Assembly: GCA_920105625.2 (NCBI GenBank)
Contig: OV050030.1
Location: forward strand, 150,701,488 to 150,765,487
Direction of reading: 5' to 3'
DNA: 64,000 bases
From: Clusia tigrina
Lineage: Eukaryota; Arthropoda; Insecta; Diptera; Clusiidae
Positions 1 through 9,608 of the stretch are shown here, piece after piece. The translations under genes were made by a program, and so were the position numbers. The notes under the pieces were generated by a model. The model was not told the DNA's origin. It did not search any database and was given only the letters and a program-made list of their open reading frames with translations. How positions within the stretch are numbered: the stretch's first letter is position 1; each line of letters begins with the position of its first letter.

Positions 1-1100
1 TTTTAGTTTCAATTATTTTAGCATGTCGTTTTTATAATCGTGATTTAGAATTAGGTTTTTATTTGTAATGAATGATCTGTGAAAGTTTAAATTATGGGAA
101 TACAAAGACCACGTAAAAGCAAAAAAACTCGCAAATATATTTTGCATTGTAAAGAGAATGAGATGTTTCAATAACCCTGATTGAGGATTGAGAATATGAC
201 CTTGCAAGCATTTTCAAGTCAGAACAAAGTTTTTTTGGATTGGTTTGGGGAGATATTGATGTTAAAGTCTCAAGACTTTCCTTTTAGCTTCCTTAAGTTT
301 TTTCCTAAATATAGCGTTAGTTTTATTATACTTCAATAAGTTTATGCTTGAACGCATTCTCCTATATTCGATCCATAGTTTCTGTTTTTCCTTTCTCAAG
401 TTTGTCAGCTCGCATGACCAGTGGGGGACAATTAACTTGTGTAGTTTATTTTTAGTTTCGAGGAATTGCATAATTAGCAGCAGTTCTTATTAATTTTTCA
501 ATGGGGGTAGTTTCCTTATTTATGTTATTAGATGGTATAGTATTTGTCGTAAGTTGTTTAGCTAGCATTTCGTATTTATTCTAGTTAGCTTGGTCTGTCA
601 AAAATTTTGGCTTGGTTTTACCTTTATTTAATAGGGGTGTTATTAAATTTGTTATAATAGGGAAATGATCACTACCATATAAATAGTTTTGAGGCAATAT
701 TGGCGGTACAAATAGTCAAATCTATGTGGGTTAATGTTTGGTGAGTTGAGAAATGTGTAGGTGAGCCATCATTCAGTACGATAAGATTTTCAGATAAAAT
801 CCGATCTTCTAAAATTTTTCCCCTGTGGTTAGCTGTGTGGGAACCCCAAAGCGGGCTCCAGGAGTTAAAATCTCCAATAATGATTATTGGTGTTGAAAAT
901 AGGCTAGTAATGTCCAGTAATTCTTTCATACTAAAATGTTGTTGTGGTGGAATGTATAGGGATAATATGGTAAATTTAAAGCCTATGTTAATTTCTATGG
1001 CAATATTGGCAATATTTGATTGGACATTTATTCGAGTATGAGATATGTCCTTTTTTACAAGTACTGCGATTCCCTGTTTAGAGGTGGAATTTATCGGTAA
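1..1100 (-). pseudogene. I-clade LINE ORF2 fragment: AP endonuclease and linker
   Basis: Reading leftwards from about 1090, the minus strand encodes the middle of a LINE apurinic-type endonuclease. It contains the block IIIIGDFNSWSPLWGS (about 870-825) with the catalytic Asp-Phe-Asn motif, then a GSDHFP catalytic His motif near 660, reached after a frameshift. The linker before the RT (HWSCELTNLRKEKQKLWIEY, about 418-358) is the usual post-endonuclease basic region. This enzyme nicks target DNA for target-primed reverse transcription. The frame is broken by several stops and runs off the window at base 1, so RT is not seen. The similar endonuclease block at 13.7-14.3 kb indicates a relative of the second I-like LINE here. 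Clade call: likely; exact family unknown. Confidence 0.8.
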
Positions 1101-1127
1101 ATTGTAAAACTATCTGGTACGAGTATC

Positions 1128-1478
1128 TTATTTTGGGACTGCTGCTGATTTGTTTGCTGGTATGTGTCCGTCTCGCAGTTCAGAAATAAATAATATTTCC
1201 TTACTAATTAGGTTTAGGGATTTGTTAACAACAAAGCACGAGTAATGTGATAAAGGTTTTTTGCCGTCAGTTGATTGGACTATAATCAATTTTGGATCGG
1301 GTTGCTGAATTTGCGGAAGGTCTGGGTATATGTAAATTTTAGCATTTTTTGCAAGTTTGCGTTTTATTTTATTGGTTACTTCAGCAAGATCGGCGAAGCG
1401 GTTATTGCTGAGGTCAGGCGGCCTGTTGGCCATTCTCGAGGGGTCAATAAACTCAGTATATGTGTCGAATTGAAGCAC
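1128..1478 (-). pseudogene. I-clade LINE ORF1 fragment
   Basis: An open frame of about 116 residues upstream of the endonuclease fragment on the same strand. It resembles the N-terminal part of the ORF1 protein at 15111-15674: both have a run with V-N-K-x-L-N-L-I-S-K-E-like and S-E-L-R-D/P-G-G-like segments at matching spacing. ORF1 of I-type LINEs is a Gag-like RNA-binding protein. The zinc-knuckle half of ORF1 and the first part of ORF2 are absent, so the copy has a deletion joining ORF1 to the middle of the endonuclease near 1090-1130. The assignment rests on similarity within this window and was not checked by a search. Confidence 0.55.
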
Positions 1479-2033
1479 TTATTTTGGAGAAAACAGAAAT
1501 ATAAAAGAAAAGCATAGAAGAAGAGAAAAATAATGAAAAAATAAACATTTTGCGACTATAGTAATAAATCAAAGAAAACACGACGAGTAGGCACGAGTGT
1601 CAGTAGGTGAAAAAGAACTCAAAGTAGGCGAGTCAGATTTTGGCTTCGTTTGCTACGTTCTTTTGTATGAAATAATTCTCAATCACTTTAAACTTTCCCA
1701 AGGTAAAATGTTGATTGAGAATCTCTTTGGGAGGTGAAGGATTGTATGAAACGACAAACCCGAAGGATTCTACATTACGCCAAAAGCGAAACCGTTCGCA
1801 TCCTGAGACTAGAAAAGTTACCCCACCAATTGAAGCGAAAAGGAAATATGCAAAAGGACCTGTAAGAATGGTGGGAGTACCGGTGGATTTGTGACTTTAT
1901 CTCAGATATCAGCAAATAAAACAGAGAAAAGACCAGAACTACACTCAATGAAATGGCAAGTGGGAAGATTATTCTGTTGGCGAACCCCGGACACCGCTGA
2001 GCATACCCCGGCTCTGAAGGGTTCGTTACAGTG
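1479..2033. other. Unassigned non-coding stretch between LINE and gypsy
   Basis: No convincing coding. About 1479-1600 is A-rich and may be the 5' untranslated region of the minus-strand LINE. About 1650-1970 may be LTR or leader of the following gypsy element, since its gag starts downstream, but no second LTR copy exists after 5738 for comparison. A TGGCGAACCCCGG string near 1977 sits where a primer-binding site could be; I could not match it to a tRNA. Confidence 0.35.
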
Positions 2034-2155
2034 GGACTCTGGTAAAAAAAAAATCACACGGCTCTTGTAAGAATATCACAGGACTCTAGTAAAAAAATAA
2101 AAAATAATAATCACAGGACTCTTGTAAGAATATCACAGGACTCTGGTAAAAAAAA
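2034..2155 (+). repeat. Imperfect tandem repeat, gypsy leader
   Basis: About two and a half copies of a unit of roughly 47-57 bp. Each starts with ACTCTGGTAAAAAA (or ACTCTAGTAAAAAA) and ends with CTCTTGTAAGAATATCACAG. Copies differ mainly in the length of the A/T-rich run. It lies in the presumed 5' leader of the plus-strand gypsy element. Confidence 0.75.
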
Positions 2156-2161
2156 TAATAG

Positions 2162-2242
2162 CAGGACATCAAGGGTCCAGGATATCAAAGACCCAGGACA
2201 TCAGGGGTCCGGGATATCAAAGATCCAGGACATCAGGAGTCC
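2162..2242 (+). repeat. Short tandem repeat with 32-bp unit, gypsy leader
   Basis: About two and a half copies of a unit beginning AGGACATCA, then GGGTCC, GGATATCAAAGA and CC, with a few substitutions between copies. It directly follows the repeat at 2034-2155 and precedes the Gag remnant at 2358. Confidence 0.75.
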
Positions 2243-2357
2243 GAAGACCGCACGGATTGTTTGAAAGAAGAAATTGCAAAAACAAGCTGGAACAACACAC
2301 TCCGAAAAGAGCAACGAGGCATACACCATCGAGTTCGGTGTAGACTCCACGGGAACA

Positions 2358-2435
2358 ATGGACGAACTTCGAAAGAGGCTAGTGGAGCTGGCAAACAATG
2401 CGGACGATGAACAGGACGTAGTCTGGCTGAAATAG
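2358..2435 (+). pseudogene. Gypsy Gag N-terminal remnant (SAP-like helix)
   Basis: A short frame starting MDELRKRLVELANN and stopping at a TAG at 2433-2435. The D-E-L-R-x-x-L-x-E-L pattern resembles the SAP-like helix at the start of several Ty3/gypsy Gag proteins, including the LEQLKKELERL start of the Gag at 16726 in this window. The stop separates it from the main Gag frame at 2578, so the original start was probably here. SAP assignment is inference from a short motif. Confidence 0.45.
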
Positions 2436-2577
2436 AAAACGGACAAAAAAATTCCAGACTAGAATCAATAGAGAGGAAATCCCAACGCCTCAATACACAC
2501 GATAAACATGGTCGCTATCGGCCTACTTTGTAAATTTTTGCGAAGAAGAACCAAGTATATCGCGGGATAACCTACAG

Positions 2578-3567
2578 ATGACACTACCCAACTCCCATCA
2601 TAGAGAAGCCAGTCACTATACAACTGTCATGGACCATGTTCGCAAATGGTTGATCAAGTTCGACGGCGTTAGTGATCCAAGAGGGTTCCTTGAACGAGTG
2701 GAAGAACTGTCAGAGGTGTACGACCTTAATGGAGACATGCTTCTACGTACAATCCAGGAACTCCTGAAGGATCGTACACTCCTCTGGTTCCATTATAATA
2801 ACCGCGCCTGGGCTGAGTGGGCTTCGATCAAGAAGGACATTTTGAAGTTTTTCTTGCCGGCACGCTATTGCGAGAAGTTGGAGGATGAGATCCGACAGCG
2901 GTTGCAACGACTGAAGGAAACTTTCAACGAACACGTGGTGGAGGTCAATAACCTCATGCGACATGGTGGTTACACAGAAACCCAGAGACTGGAACGGATA
3001 TTCCGCCACAGTTTGGAGGAGTACCAGTGGTATGTATGTTGCAAGAATTTCAGGACACTGGAGGAGCTGATCGAGATGGCAGAAGATCTCGAGGGCACAA
3101 AAAGTGACCGCGACAGACACCATGACACACGCCGAATGCCTTTAGCGCAGTCTCGAGTCGAGCGTATACCTCCTCGAGAAACACGGAACAGGCAAGTGGC
3201 ACCGGTAAATATGGTGGGCTTTGAAGCAGCAATGAATGTACGCACGACCTGCAGGTGCTGCAGAGAAACTGGACACTTTACACGGCACTCTCGAAATGCA
3301 AAAGTCTTGTTCTGCTGGGAGTGTGGCAGGAGAGGCGTGAAGACAGTAGAATGTTGGAGGATGTCAAACGGAAACGGACAAGGCTGCCGTCAGGAACGCA
3401 GCATGGCGCATCGACAACAGGCCTCACCTACAATAAGCGCATTACGTTGGGATGGTCAGCGTATAAGTGCCGCCGTCACCCTGGGTACAAAGACAACCAT
3501 CGCCACGATCGACATGGGGTCCACATGGAGCTTTGTTAACAACTACGTACTACCACCGGTAGGGTGA
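2578..3567 (+). pseudogene. Ty3/gypsy Gag with protease start
   Basis: Longest open frame of this element (329 residues). Residues about 15-180 show a retrotransposon Gag capsid region (the FDGVSDPRGFLERVEEL segment, and a W-x-x-I-K-K-D-I-L-K-F-F run). Two zinc knuckles follow, both damaged: the first, CRCCRETGHFTRHS, lacks its final Cys, and the second, CWECGRRGVKTVEC, lacks its His. Near the end is the aspartic protease active site as IATIDMGSTWSF, with Met in place of the usual Thr of D-T/S-G. Gag packages element RNA and the protease cleaves the polyprotein. The damaged knuckles and protease imply a dead copy despite the long frame. Confidence 0.85.
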
Positions 3568-3689
3568 TCCCAACATTCATCAGAACACGTATGGCTGACG
3601 GCCGCACGCAGGACATAACGGAGGCATAGGGGTAGAAGTAAAACTTGGAGAGCGGGCATTCAACATGGAACTACTCAAGTGCTGGGCCT

Positions 3690-4800
3690 GGTTTTCTTGG
3701 TGAAGCAGCAAACAACCATCAAGTGCGGGGACCAACAATTGACTTTAGGGCCCCGGACCGGTGGCGTCCCAACTCCGAACCTTGCATTGTGTACGACCAT
3801 ACGAGAAGAGGCCATCACTGAGGATGCTGTTATCGAAACATTGCTGGACGCTAAGCTTGGTAAGTTCGACGAAACGCCTGGCGTGCCCAACCTTACGTCA
3901 AACAGAGTTACTACACCAAGAACCCGGCACAGCAAGAAGTCATCAATGCCGAAATAGATGAACTTTTAGCAAAAGGTTGTATAGAGCCTTCACACAGCCC
4001 CATAGCGCACCAATCGTGTTGGTGCGTAAGATGGATGGCAGGTGGTGACTATGCGTGGATTACCGTCAATTGAATGCGAAATCTATTCCCGACGCGTACT
4101 CCCTACCAAGCATTCACCACATTCTGGACCGCTTACGTGAAGCTAAATATATCACCAGCCTCGACCGGAAGAACGGCTATTGGCAGATCCCCATGGGAGA
4201 AAAAAAAGAAGAAATACACAGCGTTCACACTACCCGGCAGAGGACTCTTCCAGTGGCGGATCATGCCGTTTGACTTACCAGCGACGTTTCAGCGGGCCCT
4301 GGACAAGGTAATAGGTCCGTACATGGAACCAAAGCATTTGCTTACCTTGACGACATAGTAGTTACTGGAAGAATACTGGAAGAACATCAAAAAAATCCGA
4401 GTGAGGTCTTCCGACGACTGAGGAAGGCTAATCCGAAACTTTACCTAGACAAGTCCGCATTCTTTCGGAAAGAATTGAAGTACCTAGGCCGCTTAGTGAG
4501 TGACTATGATATACTCACAGATCCGGATAAAATTGCAGCCATACGAGAACTAAAACCACCCCAAAACGTACGCTAGCTGAGACGTTACCTGGGAATAGCC
4601 TCGTGGTAACGGCGTTTTGTCCCGGATTTCGCGAGGAATATACACCCGTTGACTTCACTCCTGAAAAAGGAGAAACACTAAAGCGACAACCAACTGAAGC
4701 GCCAGTCCTTGCATGCCCAGGTATTATAAAGAAATTTATGTTCCAGACGGATGCTAGCAATTAAGGCGCAGTTCTACACACGAGATAAAAGGAGCAGAAC
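3690..4800 (+). pseudogene. Ty3/gypsy reverse transcriptase and RNase H start, frameshifted
   Basis: Three-frame RT remnant. Visible blocks in order: the LLAKGCIEPSHSP entry motif (about 3965), the V-D-Y-R-Q-L-N motif (4055), ITSLDRKNGYWQI with the first catalytic Asp (about 4150), FQWRIMPFDLP (about 4250), and a D-D-I motif near 4350 where the Y/F-x-D-D box is expected. Then KLYLDKSAFF, a Y-L-G box, and VLACPGIIKKFMFQTDASN (about 4710-4760), the start of RNase H, followed by a stop. The rest of RNase H is missing. The enzyme would copy element RNA into DNA. It continues the Gag at 2578 and runs into integrase at about 4860. Confidence 0.88.
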
Positions 4801-5738
4801 GTATAAAAGCCTATGCTAGCAGACATTTGAACACAGCTAAGCGAACAACTCCCCCACTGGCCACTACTGGCCAGGTTTGTTCCGGGGCACAAGACGCTAC
4901 GTGCGTCAGTGTAAGATATGTCATCAATATAAGTGCAGTCAACAACAGCCTGCTGGACAGATGATGACGCAGATTCCAGAAGAGCCGTGGGCAATTTTAT
5001 ATGCCGACTTTGTGGGACCACTACCCCGCTCAACACATGGAAATACGATGCTGGTAGTTTTCCATGATAAATTCACCAAATGGACTGAAATGGCCTCACT
5101 CCGCAAAGCCACCACTGAGACGCTACAACGGACTCTTCGAGTACGCATCCTCGCTCGCTTCGGATTCCCAAAAGTTTGGTTACCGATAATGGCTCAGACT
5201 TTACAAGTGGAGCTTTCCAGCAATTTCAGAATGATTACGGCATTAGACACCAGTTCACTGCACCATACACAGCACAGGAGAACGCAGTCGAACGCACCAA
5301 AAAGCTATGATCGCCCAGATTACGGTCAGACAGCATCAGAAGTGGGATGACTTGCTGCCAATAATGACTCAAGCTATCAACTCCAGTATTTCGGAAACAA
5401 CATTCTACAGTCACGCTTGCCTAGTACAGAGCCGTTATCTGCTCTTACCGAAGACGCTGTATTATGAGACCACGATAGGTACTGGACAACGGCAGCAAAC
5501 ACCCAATGAAGCATACCAATTGGTGAAGTCTAACCTGGAACGAGCAGCATAGGATCAACGGAGATACTACAATCTTAGACGCAGACCATGGAAGCCAGAT
5601 GTGGGCCAATTGGTATTAGCTAAGCAACACCATTTGTCAAAAGCCACCGACAACTTCGCCGCCAAGCTAGCCCCACGTTACGACGGACCGTTTAAAGTGC
5701 AAAGCTTCATTTCACAGGTGATCGTTAAGCTGTCATAT
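4801..5738 (+). pseudogene. Ty3/gypsy integrase, frameshifted
   Basis: Integrase remnant in two or more frames. The zinc-binding end is seen as RRYVRQCKICHQYKCSQQQ (about 4890-4945, the C-x2-C of an HHCC motif). The core begins YADFVGPLPRSTHG with the first catalytic Asp near 5000. The second catalytic Asp region near 5185 is frameshifted (T-D-N-G readable in another frame). The C-terminal chromo/GPY-like part is at 5600-5735 (LAPRYDGPFKVQSF). Integrase would insert the cDNA. The upstream RNase H to HHCC junction looks deleted, and no 3' LTR follows: coding similarity ends at a microsatellite at about 5739. Confidence 0.85.
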
Positions 5739-5835
5739 ATGGATATACATAAATATATACGAATAAATATGTATGTATACGTATACAGATACATATACAT
5801 ACATATTTATTTATTTATTTATTGCAACATACTTT
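5739..5835. repeat. A/T-rich microsatellite and (AATA)n LINE tail
   Basis: Degenerate TATGTATA-type repeats (about 5740-5805) followed by TTTATTTATTTATTTATT (about 5805-5823). Read on the minus strand, the latter is an (AATA)n run directly after the I-like LINE's 3' region, as expected for I-type LINEs, which end in short A/T tandem repeats rather than poly(A). It marks the LINE 3' end inserted against the decayed gypsy element. Confidence 0.7.
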
Positions 5836-6471
5836 ACAAATAAATTTATAAAATATTGGATGGTGTAGGACAACGAGGCCATTTACACCTGCTTTATAAA
5901 AATTGATTATATTAAATTAAGTAGGCCATGTTTCCTTAAGGTTTCTTTGATTGATATTATGGTATCTTTTACTCTGCAGTCAAATAATATTCCGGATGTT
6001 TCATCAATTTTTGAAATGGGGCAGTCGAAGCGGCAGCTGATGTGCGAAACTGTTAAAGTTGGAGAGCACTCAGATCATTGAATTGGGTCCAGTTTAGTAA
6101 AATAATGCCTAGTGCTAAATATCGTCCTCCCCAGACGAATTTGCCAAAGTAGTACACTCTTCCCTTGTGAAGTTCTCATTATAGTTCTGTCGAATTGGAA
6201 GCGGATTATGTGTCTTAAGGAAAGAACCTGATGATTCCCACTTGTCATATATTTCCTTCTTTTGATATGCAATAAAGCAACTTATTATCAAGGAATATTT
6301 GCAACTAATGGCAGTGATATAGCCTGCTTCGCTGCTTCATCTGCATATTCATTCCCAGGTATCCCAACATGTCCAGGTATCCACATTATCTTTATAAAGC
6401 TTTCAATTTCTAAATTTTGGTATGCATAATTATAGGCACTTCCTTTCTGATTTGCCAATGCCTTAAGGACA
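5836..6471 (-). pseudogene. I-like LINE ORF2 C-terminus: RNase H end and Cys-rich tail
   Basis: Reading from 6471 leftwards: KIMWIPGHVGIPGNEYADEA (about 6400-6330), the last catalytic block of a LINE-type RNase H with its final Asp, then a degenerate C-terminal region with CSPTLTVSHISCRFDCP (about 6070-6020), the Cys/His motif found after RNase H in I-clade LINEs, and an ORF end near 5920. The frame is interrupted. It continues the sequence at 11323-12078: the two parts are separated by the copia element with a CTAAG duplication, and together make one RNase H domain. Confidence 0.85.
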
Positions 6472-6476
6472 CTAAG
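6472..6476. other. Target-site duplication CTAAG, left copy
   Basis: CTAAG at 6472-6476 abuts the copia LTR and is repeated at 11318-11322 after the other LTR. Five bases is the usual copia target duplication. Both copies are exact, and the LINE reads through if one copy plus the element is skipped. Confidence 0.85.
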
Positions 6477-6725
6477 TATTGAAGTAAAACACGAGTGGGT
6501 TCAATATTACAATATAAGTAGTTCTTGTATTTGCAAAGGTTAGAAACGAAGTGATAAATCTATACATGGGTAATAGAGTGGTATATATCTAAGTTGTTAC
6601 ATACGTTAGTAGCTGAATAAAACAACCAATCAGAATAGGACACGTATGCATGAGTTAACGAAGAATATGAAGATAGGAATATGAAGGTTATATAGAGTTG
6701 TAATTAAACAGTGTTACTTTTAACA
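6477..6725 (-). repeat. Copia 3' LTR
   Basis: In element orientation it starts TGTTAAAAGTAACACTG and ends CACTTCAATA-like, matching 11071-11317 throughout. The adjoining internal purine-rich GAGTGAGAG (rc of 6726-6734) is a plausible polypurine tract. It carries GAAAC where the other LTR has GAC, plus a few single changes. Confidence 0.9.
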
Positions 6726-6732
6726 CTCTCAC

Positions 6733-7206
6733 TCATTGTTTAAATTCCAACATTCCCAAAAGCTGTAGATTATTCTTAAATCTTTGAGTCGTCAAAGGCG
6801 TTGTAAGTATATCAGCACGTTGTAATTCAGTATTTACATATTTGAGCTCAATAGTTTTATTCTTCTGAAGATCTCTGATGAATTGTAGTCTTATGTCGAT
6901 ATGTTTTGTATTATGATGCAATTCCGGATTTCCAAAGAGTCGAATTGCACCCTGGTTATCAACATTAAGAATTGTAGGTGAGCTTTGAGAATATCCAACA
7001 TCAGATAATAATTGCTGAAGCCGAATTGCTTCCTTAGCACCTTCACATGCCGCCACACACTCTGCTTCCGTTGTGGATAACGCGACTGTTTTCTGACGAT
7101 GACTTCTCCAAGTGATTGCGCTGTCGTTTATGAGAAACACGTAGCCTGTTGTGGATCTTCTTGTGTCGATGTCACAAGTAAAATCTTGCGTCAGTAAAAC
7201 CTTCAA
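6733..7206 (-). pseudogene. Copia RNase H domain
   Basis: A 157-residue open frame. [20 protein letters not shown] and [20 protein letters not shown] are the hallmark copia RNase H blocks (S-T-x-E-A-E-Y/C), followed by [12 protein letters not shown] with a catalytic Asp and a [16 protein letters not shown] block. The last residues are the natural C-terminus, just inside the 3' LTR. RNase H degrades the RNA strand during cDNA synthesis. The first catalytic Asp (E-G-F-T-D-A) lies in the preceding frame at about 7200, separated by a frameshift. Confidence 0.92.
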
Positions 7207-7596
7207 ATTTGAATGATTTGTTTGATTTATATTCGATGCAGTTGTCTATAGTTGCTTTCAGGTACCGAAATATACGCTTAAGGGCCTCGACATGACTTCT
7301 TTTCGGACCGACAGCTTGTCTAAATGGGTATTGGATATTATCTTCGTCACTCGATTTAGTTAAATATACGTTGCAATCAGATGGCGTTGAAATTCTATTA
7401 GCATCATCCGTATTAAATTTCCGAAGAATTTTCTGAATATAGGAATGTTGATTTATTGTGATGGACTTGTTCAATCTATCCCGATGAATTTCTAGGCCAG
7501 CATAATAATTATGCTCGCTATACGTAATACGAAAATTTTCTGACAACGTATCAATGAATAATTTTAATCCACGTTTGCTAGTGGACATTATCAACC
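7172..7596 (-). pseudogene. Copia reverse transcriptase, C-terminal part
   Basis: Continues directly after the YVDD box once the DNA transposon at 7602-8036 is ignored: D-G-L-I-M-S-T-S, then YYAGLEIHRDRLNKSITINQ (the typical F-L-G-I-x-I block) and QHSYIQKILRKFN. A segment normally lying between Q-A-V-G and the H-x-x-A-L-K-R-I-F-R-Y-L block is missing, so about 30 residues appear deleted. It ends in KFEGFTDA, the RNase H entry, before a frameshift. Confidence 0.88.
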
Positions 7597-7601
7597 CGTC
7601 G

Positions 7602-8036
7602 CACAGAGGGACTTAAGTGATACACAAAAACGCTTTTGAATATAGAGTTTCAAAGAAAAAACATAACACTTTTAGTCTCGAATGTTTTCGATGAAAAATG
7701 ATATTTTCTAAAGTGCAATACATAAAATTAATATTACTTAATAAAATACATACCTTCCTCTTCAGATTCCATTTGAACTTTTATAAGATTTCACTAAAAG
7801 CAAACAAAAAAAAACACCGTTTGAAATATACCGTTTCACTTGGAGGGATAAACAAATACGTGGCAGCTAGGTTCTGGCTGTGGTTTTGATTGGATAAAAG
7901 CACATGACGACATGAAAGTCATGGTTTACTGATGTAACCTTTATTAAACTTTAACAACATACATATAAAATGAGACTTTGGAAAAATTTTTTAAATCGAC
8001 TTTTGATCGACTTTATATTAGATATACTCCTCTGTG
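7602..8036. mobile_element. Short non-autonomous DNA transposon, Transib-like ends (tentative)
   Basis: A 435-bp A/T-rich insertion in the copia RT, directly after the YVDD codons. It has short inverted ends CACAGAGG...CCTCTGTG (8 bp exact) and a 5-bp duplication CGTCG (7597-7601 and 8037-8041); removing it restores continuous RT coding. A 5-bp GC-rich CGNCG-like target site and CAC-starting ends are characteristic of Transib transposons, relatives of RAG; the family consensus end is CACWRTG, which is only partly matched. It has no coding capacity. The insertion boundaries are seen directly; the Transib label is inference. hAT is unlikely because its duplications are 8 bp. Confidence 0.7.
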
Positions 8037-9261
8037 CGTCGTCAACATATAGCAGCAAAATCATTGTACTGTTTTCAATAGTTCCATAGAAAACACAGTG
8101 ATCGGCAATATATTGCTTCATTTTAAATATTTTTAGAAATTCAATGAATTTCAAATTCCAATTTCGAGACGCCTGCTTTAGGCCATAAAGAGATTTTTTG
8201 AGACGAAAAACTAAATTTTTATCTTGGCTTACGTTGATGCCCTTTGGAATTTCCATATATATCTCTTCGCTGAGTTCGCCATATAAAAAGGCTGTTTTTA
8301 CGTCAAATTGCATCATTTCCATGTCTTCAATAGCGGCCAACGCTAAAGCAGCTCTCACTGAATCATATCTTACGACCGGAGAATATGTTTCTTTAAAGTC
8401 TATTCCAGACTCTTGCGAATAGCCTTTGGCAACTAGTCGCGCTTTAAATATGGGTTCTTGATTTGGGAGTGATTTAATTTTAAACACCCACTTACATCCA
8501 ACAATATTCTTGTTTTGTGGCTTATGTACCAGTTCCCATGTTTGGTTTAGTTCGAGTGAATCTAGTTCATCATTTATCACTGAAATCCAATTTTCTGCAT
8601 ATTCCGAACTAACAGCGTCATTGTATGTGTCCGGTTCTGAAATGGTTGCCAAGCAACTCATGTAATCGATACCAAAGCGTTTAGGGGGTACAATTTCTTT
8701 TCGCAAACCATACCGTTTATGTTCCCTCACATCTGCTGCTAAATCTGGATTTGTAGAGCTGTCAGGAGTCGTTACCTTATCAATCGTTGATGATTCCTTT
8801 GTTATCGAAGTCTTCGGAGTACTGGCTGCTTGTTGTTGAAATAGGAAACTATCAGATACACTGTCTTGTTCGCCATTTACATCATTTGTTGCTTCTTCTT
8901 CTTCTATTTCAATAGTTTTCTCAACTTGAATAGGCTTTTCATTGAAAACGACGTCACAGCTAACAACAACCTTCTTCGACTCTTTGTCATACATGCGAAA
9001 GTTTTTTGTGGTAGGTTCATACCCAACAAAAAACATTTTCTTCGCCTTAGCATCCCACTTCTTCCTCCCAAGTTGTTTTGGTTGGTACACCATACATTCA
9101 GTACCGAAAATCTTCAGGTGACTTAAATATGGTTTCTTGCCAAACCACCATTCGTAAGGTGTTTTTAAACGATTTGCAGGCGCTGATCTGTTTAGAATAT
9201 AAACCGCTGTTCGAACTGCTTCTGGCCAAAGAAATGTGTTCAAACCGCTCGCTAATAACAT
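8037..9261 (-). pseudogene. Copia integrase C-terminus and reverse transcriptase N-terminal part
   Basis: The largest uninterrupted copia frame. From the N-terminus: the end of integrase (ILNRSAPANRLKTPYEWWFG and HLKIFGTECMVYQPK blocks), a spacer, then RT from ELNQTWELVHKPQNKNIVGC and KWVFKIKSLPNQEPIFKARL through QFDVKTAFLYGELSEEIYME with the first catalytic Asp, SLYGLKQASRNW, and LLYVDD, the metal-binding box, at about 8052-8035. Just after YVDD the frame enters the 435-bp transposon. All RT motifs seen here are intact, so the element was probably coding-competent in this part when that transposon landed. Confidence 0.93.
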
Positions 9262-9608
9262 CGTACGAGCCGACTCTCTGTCCTGTTGTCCCTCTCGATG
9301 AAACCATTTTGTTCTGGAGTGTACGGCAAGATCTTTTCTAGAACAATTCCATTGTTTGACAGAAGCTCCACTACATCTTTGTTTATAAACTCCGTACCGT
9401 TGTCACACCGTATGTGTTTCACCCGTTCGCCAGTCATGTTGCGTACCATAAAAATGAAACATTTTAGCTTTTGATGCACTTCAGATTTGTTACATATAAA
9501 GTAAACATACCTGAAACTTGTGCTTTCATCATTAAGCAACATGAAATAACGAACTCCACCAACTCCAGTTTCATTCATACGCATAAATCCATATGAAAAT
9601 ATTCGCAT
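9252..9608 (-). pseudogene. Copia integrase core
   Basis: Contains GVGGVRYFMLLNDESTSFRY, the HIRCDNGTEFINKDV block with the second catalytic Asp, and PYTPEQNGFIERDNRT with the catalytic Glu. The first catalytic Asp is in the upstream frame (F-H-M-D-L-C-V, about 9590). A frameshift at each end separates it from Gag-protease and from the RT frame. Integrase joins element cDNA to the host chromosome. Confidence 0.9.

Noticed and set aside
7698..7889. Small plus-strand ORF inside the 435-bp transposon
   Set aside because: 63 residues, Lys/Phe/Ile-rich as expected from A/T-rich DNA, no recognised domain.
7602..8036. hAT-type transposon (CAGAG ends)
   Set aside because: Shifting the border to CAGAGG would require an 8-bp duplication, which does not fit (CCGTCGCA against TGCGTCGT); the 5-bp CGTCG fits exactly and restores the RT frame.
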